Below, piece by piece: positions 10,999 to 23,321 of a stretch of DNA of 64,000 nucleotides. Numbering within the stretch: the first letter of the stretch is position 1; the number at the start of each line of letters is the position of its first letter. The DNA lies in contig JAKSZP010009200.1 of the NCBI GenBank assembly GCA_022478985.1, positions 310,001-374,000 on the forward strand, in the 5' to 3' direction. The position numbers and the translations under genes were made by a program. The DNA is from Massospora cicadina. Taxonomy: Eukaryota; Entomophthoromycota; Entomophthoromycetes; Entomophthorales; Entomophthoraceae. Below the pieces are notes generated by a model. It was given only the letters and a program-made list of their open reading frames with translations. It made no database searches and was not told the DNA's origin.

Positions 10999-13154
10999 TA
11001 GAATAGATAGTAGGGTCAAAGTTACTTAAGAGGTTCCTAGCTTAACGCATAGATAATTTAATTTTGAATGTAATTAATTTTATTTATTACAGTAATTCTT
11101 TATTTAGAATATTATAGCTAGTAATTATAGCTGATATTTTAGCTTTTGAACACTAGTGTTCAGATTTTAAGAATATAACAAGAAAAATAATATGGGTATA
11201 ATGGTATAATGGCAGCAAAAATTGGTATAAAATTAATGAGGAACATCTAATTATTGATCAGGAAGGACTTATGGAATTTTTATGTTTTTGTCAGGAGGCT
11301 CATTTTTTAACCAGGTGGTAAAATTTTTAACTGTTGTTGGGTAGTAAAATGCCAGCACTAAAAACTCAAAATGGGTGGTTCTAGGTTGGTTTTTTATTGT
11401 ACAAATCTATCATAAAGATTTTAATTCTATATTGCCAAGACGAATTAAATGGCGTGGTTGCTTAATTCCCACAATTAATTGGTTGATTCATAGATATTAT
11501 GTTTTTTGCTTTGTTTTCTTGCAATTATAGGGTAATTAATATGGTTCACTGATTACCCTCATTGCTGCCATCTCAGTGGACAAATTCAAGTGAGCCTTAA
11601 AATTGGAGCAAAAGTGTAAGGCACCTGTCCAGACCATATGTGCATCAAGATATAATACTATTTGGAACTGCATTGCACAAGAGATGACCTTTTTATATCG
11701 CTGCATGAGCACCCAACTTCAAGTTCCAGGTGGACAAGATACCAGGAGTGTGATTATACACAAAAAAGCGGTATGATTAACGTAATATTAAGAACATGCG
11801 CCCAATGCAATTTCATTCTCTAACTAACTAATATTACCAAGAATACTAAAAATCTGCCTGATGATTACTTACCACAGGACCATCCAAAAAATCCAGAATG
11901 GGTTTATCTATGAATGGACAACCCAAGTAACATTAACTCAATTCAAAATCTGCAATAGATCTCAAGGGATCTTAAGGTTATCTTATGCTTCTAGATATAT
12001 AAAAGGCCTTCAATCAGGTAACATGGTCCTTCCTCTGATCCACATATGTGAAGGTAACATGCTTCCTAGATTTTTCCAGTGGAATGGCACTTTATATAGT
12101 GGACTTTTACCAAAGGCATAGGATTAAAGGGCACAACGGAAGAAATTATATTGGAAGGACCTACGCTAGGTGACCCATGTCACCAAAGCTTCTTAACATT
12201 GCTCCAAATAGTTAATTAGCAGCACCAAAATTCAAGCCTTGAGATATTTTCCACTCCAGTCAATGGCTTTGATGGATACAGGCCTTTTAGTAATCTACTG
12301 TGGTTGGTATCATCTCATCAAAAGATCAAGATAACTTTGAGGAGATCCTCAACTTTAAACAAGCGTCTACTTACAGGTTTAGTACTAATAGACCAGTTTT
12401 AGTCAATATTGGTAGGCAAAGTTTCATTTCCCCATGATATAGTGAATATTCTTCCCAACCAAACCTTCCATAACCTAAGAAAACTGTTCAATGAGAAAGG
12501 CCAGCGGTTGAAGAAAGGAACAAGCAATCCAAAAACAGCGTGTCTAATCACATGGCATTCTATAAAAACACCATCTGAACATGGCAAGTAAGTTAACAAT
12601 TAATTTAATCCACCTGTCAAGGCTCTTTTTAAGGCTCAATTGCTTACATTGTACTAATCACTTTAAATAAAGATCCATTCGCTCATTATAACCTTCCTTT
12701 AGTGCAAAGTGCAATTGGTACCAATACCTCTGAAATTTAACTTCAGTCAAAAAAAACTGGGCAGCAAAGTTAACTGATTGCAAAATCCATGAATGACATA
12801 TATTAAAAAATCATTTAATTGGATGATGAAAGCCATTTGCAATGCCATAACCTAGCATGAACTTTCAACTGGTATCAAGTTCACGGCTTTTAGACCTCAC
12901 TCTCTTCTTGCGTTCTAAGGGAATGTATGACAACTTTCCCAAGGCTAGTCTTACAAAAGCGCAGCCCCTACTTTTGGTGATTGTGCAACAAAAAAGTTTT
13001 TTTAGCACCTGGTCATTTGAATTTTAGGATCATATAATGAGCAATTTATTAAAGATAAGAATATAAACCATGTGATGTTCACAATATTACAAGAGAATAG
13101 CGCAACCATTTTTAGAATGAGTTCTATATTAAGCATACCTTAAATTTTAATAAG
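10999..13154. other. AT-rich region, no gene recognised
   Basis: About 2.1 kb of AT-rich sequence. The longest open frame (86 codons, 11861-12121, plus) has no motif I recognise and lies in DNA resembling decayed repeat. I cannot support a gene here. Confidence 0.4.
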
Positions 13155-13168
13155 TAAACTTCAGTCAA
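13155..13168 (+). repeat. Target-site duplication, left copy (half-LINE C)
   Basis: taaacttcagtcaa here matches tacacttcagtcaa at 15081-15094 with one mismatch; the inner 11 bp are identical. The pair encloses exactly 1,912 bp. Confidence 0.75.
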
Positions 13169-13273
13169 CAATCACTTTAGTTAAACTTTCTTTTACCGCT
13201 CAAAGTCACTTTTGAGCGATTTTAAATTTAAAGTTTTATTTATCCACAGCCGTCTGCCCAAACCTATTCTTTG

Positions 13274-14975
13274 ATGTCCTTGGCTCCGCCGCCTGCCACC
13301 CCAGTGTGGGGCAGCAGTGCACCCCGACCTAGCATTTTCCGCCCTGCGGGCAAGCGCGTTCAGATGGGCTCAAACAGCCCGCCCACTGCTTCCAACCATT
13401 TTGTCCCCCATGGGACTTAGCGCTCCACCTGGCGCGCGTCCACCCTTCTCGCCCCCATCCTCTCGCCCTCCCTCGCTCTGCCATTCGCTATTGCCTCAGA
13501 GTGAACTATGGGCGTTTGTTCCCATATTCTGATAAGGCAATTATTGAGCTAGCCACTGCGACCTTTGTGCCAGATGGCTTTATAGACTTTTGCCCTTTTA
13601 AGGGCTACTTTGACGTTGGGCTCCAATCTAAGGAGGATGATGAAGCGGCAGCACAAACTCCTCTAATTTATAAAAAACCCCCAAACCCACAACCTGTACT
13701 CACCTCCCTTCAGACACCACGCTGGTGGTATCCTTTGAAAATCTCCCATCCCACCTTCCACCCAAGGTTTTTTATAACCAGTTGGTCGCGGGGCTCATGG
13801 CTTATGGCACTCAGCCCAACCTCATCATTGCCATTCCATCTGGTGTGGAGCGCCTTGCTGCTCCTCGGGCAACAGCCACCATCATACCACACCACCCTAC
13901 CATAGCCCAACAAATGAACCCCACGCTAGTGTGGCTGCAGCGCCTGATCATTTCTTTTGGGCTCAGGTCGATAATGGTAGGCAGATTTGTTCCCTCTGCT
14001 TTGGCCTCGACTATGCAAAAAGAGCATGCCCTTAGGCCAAGTCCGCTGCTGTGGCTTCTGAGCCTCCTTCTGGAGGTTCAGTATGAAGCGCTTTGCTGCC
14101 CCCTCCCACCCTCCAATCTCGTTCAGTGGGCCCACATGGAAAATCAGCCCCCCAAAACCTCAAGCCTCATTCTCCCACCTAAATCTACCCCAGCCAAACA
14201 GAGCAATTCTTGGACCACCATTGGCACCCAAGCAGCTGCCCATTTGCCCAATCCCACCCACCCAAATTTGAACGCCACTATTCCAGTGAACAAAAATCCA
14301 TGGGATCTATTCGCTGAAACTGACGAATCAGGTAATGTCCTCATTAGTAAGCATACAGGTCAACCTCTCTGCCAAGGAGATTATGGTCAGGCAGAATTTT
14401 TCCTTCCTGACTTTGATGAAACCCCTACCCCTCGCTATTTCGCTCCTCTGCCCAATACAGCCCCCTTCCAAAGTGATCACCAGCTCGCCTTAGCTGCGGT
14501 GGCCTCTCCTCATTGCCAAAAACTACGCACCGCGGTGGCCCAGTCAGTGGCTCAGCTCCAGCATGGCCTGACCACCCTCTTCTTCCCCCCCAACTTCCCT
14601 GAATCTCCCTGCAGTGACATCTCAAAAATATTTGATGATGCTGAAGTTGCTGTTATGAATGTCACAACGATTGCTTCATTCAACCCCTCAGCCAAAATCA
14701 CCCGCCACAGTATCTCCCTTCTCACCCAACTTCCTGAAGCCCGCAAAGAAGCTGAAGTTCTCCTCGCAGCTTTTGTTGAAACACTTTCCCATCATTATCT
14801 TAATGCGGAAGAGGAAAACTCCTACTATGCTGACCTCAACCCCCACTATGTGGATGCCCCAACGCCCTGGCTCTCTGCTCTGATCCGGTACTGTAACCAA
14901 TATCCCTTGATTAAGGTGGGTCTTTCTGAAAATCAACCCCCTGACCCCTCCTCACCCTCTGCCATGGTGGGTTAG
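13274..14975 (+). pseudogene. Half-LINE ORF1-like protein, frameshifted N-half, open C-half
   Basis: The start ATG at 13274 is supported by copy D: both begin MS, then PVWGS and PAGKR. Homologous blocks follow in changing frames: GFIDFCPFKGYFDVG (about 13575), a zinc-knuckle remnant CSLCFGLDYAKRAC (about 13988, His replaced by Tyr), and a proline-rich linker. The C-terminal domain from NPWDLFAETDESGN (about 14299) to the stop at 14973-14975 is uninterrupted and more than 220 residues long. Landmarks are DHQLALAA, AKITRHS and DAPTPWLSALI. FDVGLQSKEDDEAAA resembles SWLDLGFKSKTAADEAAA of LINE B ORF1, which is why I regard it as ORF1-derived. The C-terminal domain matches no family I know. Frame changes fall near 13420-13500, 13720, 13930 and 14060. 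Confidence 0.75.
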
Positions 14976-15030
14976 CAGTTTCTGCTTCCCACCTGGTTAT
15001 TAGTTTTGTTTTGTCATTTTGAGTGTTGTG

Positions 15031-15080
15031 TTTGGTACTGTCCATCCCCTGGTCAGCATATCTTGAATAAATTGAATAAA
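15031..15080 (+). other. Shared 3' tail (half-LINE C)
   Basis: tttggtactgtccatcccc, then tggtcagcatatcttgaataaa. Same tail as LINE B with a few substitutions. It ends at the right TSD. Confidence 0.85.
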
Positions 15081-15094
15081 TACACTTCAGTCAA
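15081..15094 (+). repeat. Target-site duplication, right copy (half-LINE C)
   Basis: Partner of 13155-13168 (13 of 14 bases identical). Confidence 0.75.
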
Positions 15095-17073
15095 GATTGA
15101 CATTCCCTTTGTAATGCCCACTCAGGCCATCAACTAGGCCTCACATGCTAATTAAATGGCTGGAGAAAAAACAAAACCTAATATAGATTGAAAGCATCAA
15201 TTACCAGCCATTATTTAGTTTGGTACCTACAATCAACGGTCCTTAGTGGAGCATATTGTTATATGTGAAATTAAACGGTTAAGCATTGCGCCCCATAAAG
15301 CCATTCAAAGAATACTCAGGATGCGCCACAATTGAAATAAATATTGTCAATTATACTTTAAGTGTGTGGTATTTATGAAGTACCTGTAATGATGTGAGTG
15401 ATCATTTTCAGTAAGCACTCCCAGATATCTATCCATCCAAAGATCTTTTTTACTAATACATTAAATAGGTATCTTCTCCCCTCTGAGCATTCCTCTACCA
15501 TTTTTATCATGGGTTTAAGCTCTGTGTTCACAGCCATGAAATTAGACCATGTGTGCCACCATCACAAAGGTCTTGTACTGAAGATCATTAAACTTTTTGA
15601 AAATATCATTGATGGATCAAAAAGTTTTCACACCTCATCCTGGATTTCTATAAGGCCATACGGCTGGCCTTAAACCCCATACCAACTGTCCAAATGGGAC
15701 GATTTCTCTTGTTAAGATTTAATTTTCTATAAGCCTGAAAACCCTATAAATGTGGCTATTAAAGGTGATCTTTGACCAAGAAAAGGTGGCAATGCTACTA
15801 GTTTAGGTTTAACCTAATGGCTATTTTCACCTGGATGAGCCTCTAGTTCCCCCTTTTCACCTTATTGTTAATTTTGTTTTTATCTAGGCAAAGATATAGA
15901 GAATTAAAATTAGGTGATTTGCATATAATAAATGCATTTGTGCACACTTGAAACCACAAGCTAAGGTGCGGTATTAATGTCAAACGTGTTTTAAACCTTT
16001 TCTGGATAGAACAAAATATCAATTCCGTTTCTCTCTTGATTAAAATATTAAGATACTTGTCATGCGGATTGGTTCCTGCTACTACTATTTTTTAGTAAGA
16101 TATAGTTTCATATAGTTTAGTAAATTAATTTTGTATCTAATGTGATTTAGATCTAGCTATGTGTCATATATAATTATAATAGTACTTATATTATTAAGAT
16201 GACGTATATGGTATTGAATTATTATATAAATATAATCTCTAGATCGAGGCTTTACACATAATAGGGCAAAACATAACAGAGACCCTTCCAAGCCTCGATT
16301 TATTGTGAAATTGCTCTTCTCAGATTAGGCAAATTTTTAATTTGTAATCATCCTCTATGAGGTGTGACTTGGTTTTGAGATTATGAAATGAATTATCATA
16401 TGCCATAATAGCCTTGAGGACATCATTAAAAAGTATGTGGTACAAATAACGGTCCAGTTATAATGAATTCAAGTAGCTTGAACTTTCTATACTTGATACA
16501 AAAAAGGGGAAACATAGTAAGGATGCCATAAGAAATGTAACGACATAACTTTGGGGTTTATAAAGTAATAGATGAAAATGCACGATTTTTTTCCAAGGCA
16601 TTATTAGTTGAGCTAGATTGAGGGCTGTTAAATGAGACTTTAGCATTTATAAACGTAATATCTTTATTGGTAACCATAGTGCCAAAGCTGACTTCATATA
16701 AACGTTTTTGAGCAGCAGGGAAATGAGTAGTAGTCAGTGAGATGCAACAGATAATTCTTTAAAGTGTATTGACGCAGTTCTTTGAGTATTAATCAATGAG
16801 GTATTGCCAATAAGCAGTGGGTATTTATGGTCGGCAACTATAGACAATACAACAAAAAGTTCTCCATGAGGCACGTGATGAAGCTAAACTGCAACTTGAA
16901 GACCTTAGTAATATTGTGCATTATGAGAAACTTGTGTCTTTAGATCTCAGTGGTCCAGGTTGACTTCTCATGCATGAGTGATGTCTCGCTGAACACTCAT
17001 ATAACAGTGCCAAACTGCTTCACCAACAATAGCCAAATGTGTGAGTTGGGCATCATCATGGCGAAAGCATTCT
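15095..17073. other. AT-rich region, no gene recognised
   Basis: About 2 kb of AT-rich, probably decayed repeat sequence. Open frames stay below 95 codons and show no motif. One 10-bp perfect inverted repeat (atcgaggctt at 16243-16252 and its complement at 16290-16299) could form a hairpin but has no evident role. Confidence 0.4.
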
Positions 17074-17089
17074 CTGGCAGCACGAGATT
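17074..17089 (+). repeat. 16-bp target-site duplication, left copy (LINE E)
   Basis: ctggcagcacgagatt here matches ctggcagcacaagatt at 18107-18122 with one mismatch. The enclosed 1,017 bp is a 5'-truncated LINE on the minus strand. Confidence 0.9.
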
Positions 17090-17136
17090 TTTTATTTAAC
17101 TGAGGTAAGCTGACCAGGGGACATACATTACCAAAT
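17090..17136 (-). other. Shared 3' tail (LINE E)
   Basis: Reading the minus strand: tttggtaatgtatgtcccc, tggtcagcttacctcag, ttaaataaaa. It abuts the left TSD, confirming orientation. Confidence 0.85.
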
Positions 17137-17240
17137 ACATGTTAAACTAAGGAAATAACTGACAACATAAAATTGGGCACCCCAGGGTACTCAAGTTACC
17201 CCTGTTGCCAGAGGGACTGTCAGGTATGGGGGTTGGTGCA

Positions 17241-18100
17241 CTACTCTGAGGGGGTTTCCCCCGCTATGGAACAGGTGTGAAGGAAAGGGTCTGTGTGGAG
17301 GAACCAGAGTGGGAACCATGATTCTATGAGCACTTTTTGCCTTGGTCTCATATATCCATAGAGCCAGGCTTGGAAGTGCTCTAGTAAGTGGATATGGAAT
17401 CTGTTAATAATCCCATGAATGGTTGGGACTGTGTCCTTGAACGCATCTAATGCAATTGTGTGGATTGTCCACATTGCAATGGTTATTAGGGAATGGAGGG
17501 TAGATGGGCTTGGTGACTCAATCTGGAGCGTGAAGATGCTCTTTGATATCGAGAATTATTGTTTGTTTTGGATCTTAAGTAGGCATGCGACTTCCTGCCA
17601 TATAGCTTTGGTTGGGGGGCATTTTTCTAGGTGGTGATGTAGGGATCTCTCCCCTCCACATACTGCACATGTTTTGTGGAGGGAGTTAGAATGGTCTGCC
17701 ATCCTATAGGTCCTTTTCAGACAGCACCAGGCATTTGCTCTTATCCTCAGCTGTAGGAGTGGGTGGTGTGTCATTTTCCACATTGCTTTCTGTGTGGTTA
17801 AATCATAGGGAATGTCCAACATATCTAGGTATTCTATCCTAGCTATGCTTGGGGTTGTTGCGAGCATATCCCTCTAGGGGTGGTTTTCTGGGTTTCTTAA
17901 TTTGAATTGGGGGCTGGGTCGTCACCTTCCCTGTATAGTACCCATGTTCTCTATGGTTTATCCCATATGGCGGATAGTTTGGAGGATATGTTTAAAATGA
18001 GGGGAGGTTCCATGTGGACCAGTTGCAGTAGGGTGTTTGGCAAGGTATGAAAGTAGTCTGGGTGGGCTATGTGGGTTGGTTTATTTAAGCGCCTGTGCAA
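17241..18100 (-). pseudogene. LINE ORF2 C-terminal fragment with CCHC motif
   Basis: Minus-strand fragment matching the end of ORF2 in copy B. IEYLDMLDIPYDLTTQK (about 17837-17784) aligns with VDYLDMMDIPYFIETQK of copy B. The motif CX2CX7HX4C is intact at 17669-17619. MWTIHTIALDAFK (17474 downward) aligns with MWTIHTIVLDAI, and the reading continues through WFPLWFLHTDPFLHTCSI to a stop at 17241. Conservation past the stop found in copy B shows that the TGA in B is a defect and the longer C-terminus is ancestral. The fragment lacks RT and endonuclease and is not functional. Confidence 0.88.
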
Positions 18101-18106
18101 AGTTAG

Positions 18107-18122
18107 CTGGCAGCACAAGATT
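18107..18122 (+). repeat. 16-bp target-site duplication, right copy (LINE E)
   Basis: Partner of 17074-17089 (15 of 16 identical). Confidence 0.9.
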
Positions 18123-18169
18123 ATAGAAGTTAAGTTTATTCTATTATTTTATTGTTATAGTGGCAAATC

Positions 18170-18770
18170 TGTCAGCTTATATGTTTTTTTACTGTAAGCT
18201 AAGGTCTAAATGGGCCTCAAAGCTGAAAAACTAGATGAGAGGTCGATGAAGACAATTGATGGAGTAGAGAACTACTTCTAATAAGTCTGAAGTATTTTGA
18301 TATTTATTGAGCGAGTGGGGACAAATTGTGTAGAAGACCTTCATGGCTCCATACAATCAGGACCTTCAACATAGATCTAAATTGACTGCCTAGTTGACGA
18401 CTTTATTGTTCTATGTTGATGGCGTTCTTGTGACTGTATTGATGGAATTCACGCCTTTTAAAATTCAAGGGTGGAGGTGCAATTCCATAATTCATTCCAT
18501 AGATTCACATGCATGCGATGTTCCCTGATCAAATTTCCCATAAATGCCTTAAGGAACAGGTTTCAATCTAAAGGGCTTGAGATTTAACTTATCAGGACTT
18601 GATTCAGGAGCAGGGACCTTAAGTAATTTATTATCCCAAATCCTAAAAAATTTTCTCAAAGTTCTATTGGAGGGTTATATGGGCATATGAATTGGTTATG
18701 GACTTGGTTAACCACCTTCCTTTGGCTAATGTCAGCAATGATATATTCAGAATCTAACTTAAAAATGACA
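18170..18770 (-). repeat. Mi1 3' LTR
   Basis: About 600 bp, starting TGTCAG and ending ATGACA in plus-strand reading. It aligns along its length with 34583-35187; examples are actgtaag, gagtggggacaa versus aagtggggacat, and tcatggctccatacaatcagg versus actctgtatgatcagg. Divergence is high, so the pair is old. Confidence 0.7.
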
Positions 18771-20059
18771 CAATAGGGTCACAAGCAAAGAATGTCAAGT
18801 TTGTTTTGTTGTCTTAGCTCATTGATAATTAAAAAGGTCTGGGTCACCTAACTGGAACGTTGATAAAAAGGGCCATCTAATATTAGTGGAATTTTTATTT
18901 TACTTTAGTGGTGTTAAAATCAGTTAGAATTACTCTTAAGATTGTAGCTCGCTTTTGCTCTTTTATTATACTGCGCAGATCCTTGAAAATTGCATTAATT
19001 AAAATTAAAGAACAAAATGACAATCGTAATATGAAGACTATTATATAAGTTGAGTGCATTTAAAACCACATTGAGTATAAGGTCCAATGCTAAACTGGCG
19101 CTTTTTCCTCTTTAAGATACCTTTGAACTGGTAAGGAACTTTCTCTATTATCTTCACGCAGAGCCAAGCGAAGATATGATAACAAATAACAACCTAAGGA
19201 TTTCCAATCCTTGCACTCATATCACAAGAGTCATCTATATAACCAATTTATTAACAAATAAGTTTATAATAAGTAAAGATCGGCTTTTACTAGGCAAATA
19301 CTGGGCGGTTATATAGTATTCTTGGTACACAGATTTTCAGCCCCCGCTGAGAAATAAATTATTCTCCAGAAAGTTTTGAACCTTATAATTAGCCTCTGAA
19401 TCCTGGTGGATACTTTGCCTTGGTTACTTCTTCAGTAGCATAATCCTCGATGTTCAGCAATCATTTATTAGTATTTTGAGCCGGACACAATTTATTAGAG
19501 CCATGTTGCCTGATGACGCCTACTAACACTAAAATAATCGTTTATAACGTTTTGGTAGTTTCATCAAACGCCTCAATTGTTGGATCAGAATAATTATCAT
19601 GATAATCCAAGTATCAGATGTTAATCCCTCATTGAATCACCTACTCAATATTGTTGGGGATGATCCACAACGAAATACTAATTAAAAAACCATTTGATTA
19701 TATCCATTGATTATATATGACTAGAAATTTAGTTGACAATCATCGCCAAATATTATAATGTAGATACCATTCTTTTAAAAGCTTAATCTGTCATTAAGAT
19801 GGATAATGTGGTCAACTAAAGTTTAACAAGTGTTAATAATTTCCTGAGTTGCAAGGGCTTATGGTTGGAAAGTTTGCAGGGTAAGGCCCTCATTGTTAAA
19901 TTGGAGTTTTCAGGTTTTGAGGAATCTAGTAGGTGTTGAACACTGCATGGCAATGGAGGTGTACATCCATATAGAGCTTCTTTTTTAGTACTAGTGGTGC
20001 CCAACCCAAAAAGGGGAGCCGCCACGCATCTTTATTTGCAAATGGGCTAAACAAAGGGA
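18771..20059. other. Mi1 interior 3' of integrase, decayed
   Basis: AT-rich sequence between the Mi1 3' LTR and the integrase remnant. A polypurine tract and integrase C-terminus are expected; none is confidently seen. Confidence 0.35.
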
Positions 20060-22300
20060 CTATTAGAATAAAAAATCCTAATATGTCACCTCAGCTAACA
20101 GCATAGGAAGCCATATCAAAAGGTGAGGAAGCTTTGGGAAACTTTTGTCTGGCACCCACTTTGGCGGGTGGACTATGGCGGCAGCATTGGGGGTGCCCAT
20201 ATAGAGCTTCAATAGGGGACATCTTAATAGTACAATGGTAACTTACCTGATAAGATAGTAAAGCTAAGGGCAGATAGTGATTACAGTGCATAGGGTCTGA
20301 GGCGGCCATCTTACGCAAGATAGAAACAAGTTCCCATCAGCACATTCAACCGCCCCATTGGTTGATGGATTATATGGGGTTGCAAAACTTTTGTTAGTCC
20401 TAAAAAGCATAGTTCTTAAACTACCAGTGAGGTGAAATTTATTTCATTGTCTAAAAGTAGAGTTTGCAAACATCCATGCTTTTTGAAACTGGGCCAGATA
20501 TGGTATAGAGAAGTAGTTTTTGTGGTAGCAGCTGGAACTTAAATCGTTTTGACCCATTTGGTCAAATGGTCTGCAACTAATAGGAATACTTGTGCACATG
20601 TAAACTACTTGTCAAAGGGCCCAACTAATCAATGCTGGACGCAAAAAATGTAGTCACAGTAGCCACAATCAAATGTTAATACTGAGGGCTAGCCTAATCT
20701 TGGTTACAAAAAGTCAAAAAATCCTCTAAAACTTCTTGGGTGATCTTGTTTATCCAATCCCAATGGCATCATTTTTTGAATATTTATAAATCTATTAACA
20801 CTATTAATCCCATGGTCAAGTGTCCTCCAAGAACGTCTTTAGTTCAGGAAGAAGGGCATATGTAACATAGTCATTTCTTATCGTCTCTCTTGAACAGCTT
20901 TCCTTCTTTAATCCAAGTATCTTGAGTAATTTATCTGTAGCTCAGTCTGGATTTCGGAAGTTTCTAATTACCATCAATCAGGCTGGCCAATTATATCCTA
21001 TAATTAGTATTTGCATGGGATTAAAGCAGCCAACGCTGGCATCTAATAAGGACTGTCAGCATCTTGGTGTATCACTTCTTGATATGACAATAGTAAAATT
21101 GTAGCTCTATAGTCTTAATGCTCATCTCTATATTTTGACTTCTGAGTCCTTTATTGGCTGTAGCCATCAAGTGAGTTATGGCTTGTGGTAACGGTGAAAT
21201 GGGTGACATATAGATATTGCTATAATTTCTTGATCCCCAATAAAACACAAGGCACTTTCACTCAGTAACACTATTTTCTCGTTTATCTTGCTCAGTTTCA
21301 TGCTAAAGTAAAACACTGGATGGTCAACTTGGTCTTAATAATGGTGAGCTAGAATAGCTTCAACTGCGACATTACTAGTGTCATTGAATAGAAAAAAAGG
21401 CTGGTTGAAATGTAAATAAACTAAATAGTCTAGTACAATATGCACTCTTGGGCATATTAGAGTCTTCTTTTTTAGGCAGCAAATCAAAAGGCACATTCTT
21501 CTGTATATTGTAGATGATGGGTTCAGATAGGTAAAAAACCAAGGGAAAACTGATAATAATATCCAACCATGCTCTGGAATACTTGATTATCCTTGAGGCT
21601 CTGGTGGCGCGGCATCTTCTTAATGGCAGTGGCTTTTTCTAGGATAGCTAAATTGAATGTTTCTGACCTTATGTACAAGAAATTTAATTTCAAATTAAAT
21701 GAAAGAGCACTTCAAAGGCTTGAGCTTTAAGATAGCTTTTTCTGATAAAATTAAATCTTAGATATTTTCCACTGGCCATTAAAGGTTGTGAGAATACAGT
21801 AATATCATTGAGGTATACAAGGACAGGATAGTATTAATTCTCTCAGGATCCCGTCCATAGCGTTGGAAGTTGGCGAGTGCATTGCATAGCCCTGAGGCAA
21901 CCCAGTTGGCTTAAATAGCCCTTCTTTGACTATAAGCGCATTTGGATCAATCATCAGGTACTAGCTCTACTTACCAGTATCTGCTAGCGATATCCATAGA
22001 AGAAAAATATTATGACCTAGCAAGAATGTAAAGAGAGTCATTGATCTGGGTCAAAGGGTAACTGTCCTTTTTTGTATGTGAGTTTATCTTTGATCGTTCA
22101 TCACTATGAGGTGATTACCATCCTTCTTCCAAACTAAAAAGAAAGGGGAGGTAAACGGTCTATAGGAAGGCACTAGTAATCCAGCTTCAAGTAGCTGCCT
22201 AAGCTCAACAGACACCTGAGCTTTTTAAACTTTTCCTTTTGGTAGGGACAGGATCAGATGAGTTGAGCGTCCCCGGTCTCAACATGATGTAAAACTCCAT
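20060..22300 (-). pseudogene. Mi1 pol remnant: reverse transcriptase and integrase
   Basis: Minus-strand Ty3/gypsy pol, full of stops. FLVWKKDGNHLIVMNDQR (22139-22086) is the RT finger region. LFTFLLGHNIFLLW near 22030 and TGLPQGYAMHSP (about 21908) are RT motifs. The catalytic YLDD box reads YLND (21815-21804), a loss of an essential aspartate. Integrase follows: LLLDNEINFTS (about 20450) and TPYNPSTNGAVE (20396-20337) carry the second Asp and the Glu of the DDE core, then LLSYQVSYHCTIKMSPIEA (about 20260-20205). The part 5' of RT (protease) is not clear in 22.3-23.3 kb. Dead copy. Confidence 0.78.
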
Positions 22301-23321
22301 CCATTTTTCTGAAAACATATGAGAATTTTGAGAGAAGATTTGTTATTCTACTAGTAATGCAAAACTTAGCTCCAATGCTCACTAATGACTCTCACCCAGT
22401 ATAGATGTTAATTTAGGCTACCAATGGGGACAATCCTTAATACCTCTTAACTTATGAAGATATGCATGTGTCAATATCTTCTACAAGAAGTAGGCAAACA
22501 TAAGTGGTTTGATTTTTGGCCCTTGTCATAGGTTTTTAGTGAGGTAAGCCTGAAGAACCAATATGGATACATCATAAGCGGTATTTAGACTTCCCTTCTG
22601 AGTCAGAATCTCCCTGATGGATGGGCTATCCAGGCCTCTTATATCAAACAATTGTCTTGAGAAAATATTGATAAGTACCCTGTTGTCAACGGTAAACTGT
22701 GACTTTGGTGATATAGTAGTCTGCTTTGGAAATTAAATAGACATGTCCTCTTGGCTATCTACAACATGATGTGATATCCATACTTGAGAGATGCTCACAT
22801 GATATTCAGTATTGTCAATATAACTTTTACTTTTCAGAAGACAGGGATGATCTTTGACCTACGTATTGCATCACAGGAGGTCTTGAACCTTAATAGAACC
22901 CTATGTCCTAAAAGTGTAAAAATCTTCTTTGTAGTGCAGATGGCGGAATATTCAAAATGAAATGAGTTTCAAGGACAAGTTCATAAATAGGGTTGTTTAA
23001 AACAATGGCTGAGGTATTCAATGAAAACTTTGCTAATAAATGGGTAGTGATAAGTACCCCCAATTGACTGAGTGCATTGTGATCCAATTATGCCATATTC
23101 CATATAGTGATTTAAGTCAGGAGCTACTCTGATGCGTTTCATTGATTTGGATGAAAGACAAGCATAGTTGAGCTACAGTTGATAGTAGCAGGGACAGGAA
23201 CTTATGAACTGAGACATCAACTCATGTGACTCTATTCCCAACTTGAGGTGCAGAATACAAAAGATTAGAGATTCATCAGAAGAAAAAACGGGCAGGATTG
23301 GGCTAATTATAGTCAATTGTA
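22300..23321. other. Mi1 interior, protease/linker region, not resolved
   Basis: About 1 kb between the recognisable Mi1 RT and the start of element P1. By position it should hold the protease and the PR-RT linker of Mi1 on the minus strand. I see no intact motif. Confidence 0.35.

Larger units (their letters stand above)
13169..15080 (+). mobile_element. ORF1-only half-LINE, copy C, full length
   Basis: A 1,912-bp retroposon bounded by a TSD and ending in the shared LINE-type tail, then AATAAATTGAATAAA. It has a 5' UTR of about 105 bp, one frameshifted ORF1-like coding region and a short 3' UTR. No endonuclease or reverse-transcriptase sequence is present, so it must have been mobilised in trans. 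Copy D in this window has the same length and layout, so this is a family rather than a chance truncation. The design recalls mammalian HAL1 elements, which retained only L1 ORF1. Base composition is much richer in C than the flanks. Confidence 0.85.
17090..18106 (-). mobile_element. LINE copy E, 5'-truncated
   Basis: A 1,017-bp minus-strand insertion between 16-bp direct repeats. It contains only the last part of ORF2 and the 3' UTR of the LINE seen at 5719-10981, and ends (at 17090) in the shared tail. Severe 5' truncation plus a TSD is the usual outcome of aborted target-primed reverse transcription. Confidence 0.9.

Noticed and set aside
16243..16299. 10-bp inverted repeat as a terminator or small DNA-transposon end
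   Set aside because: No flanking duplication, no second copy and no gene nearby; can occur by chance in this much sequence.
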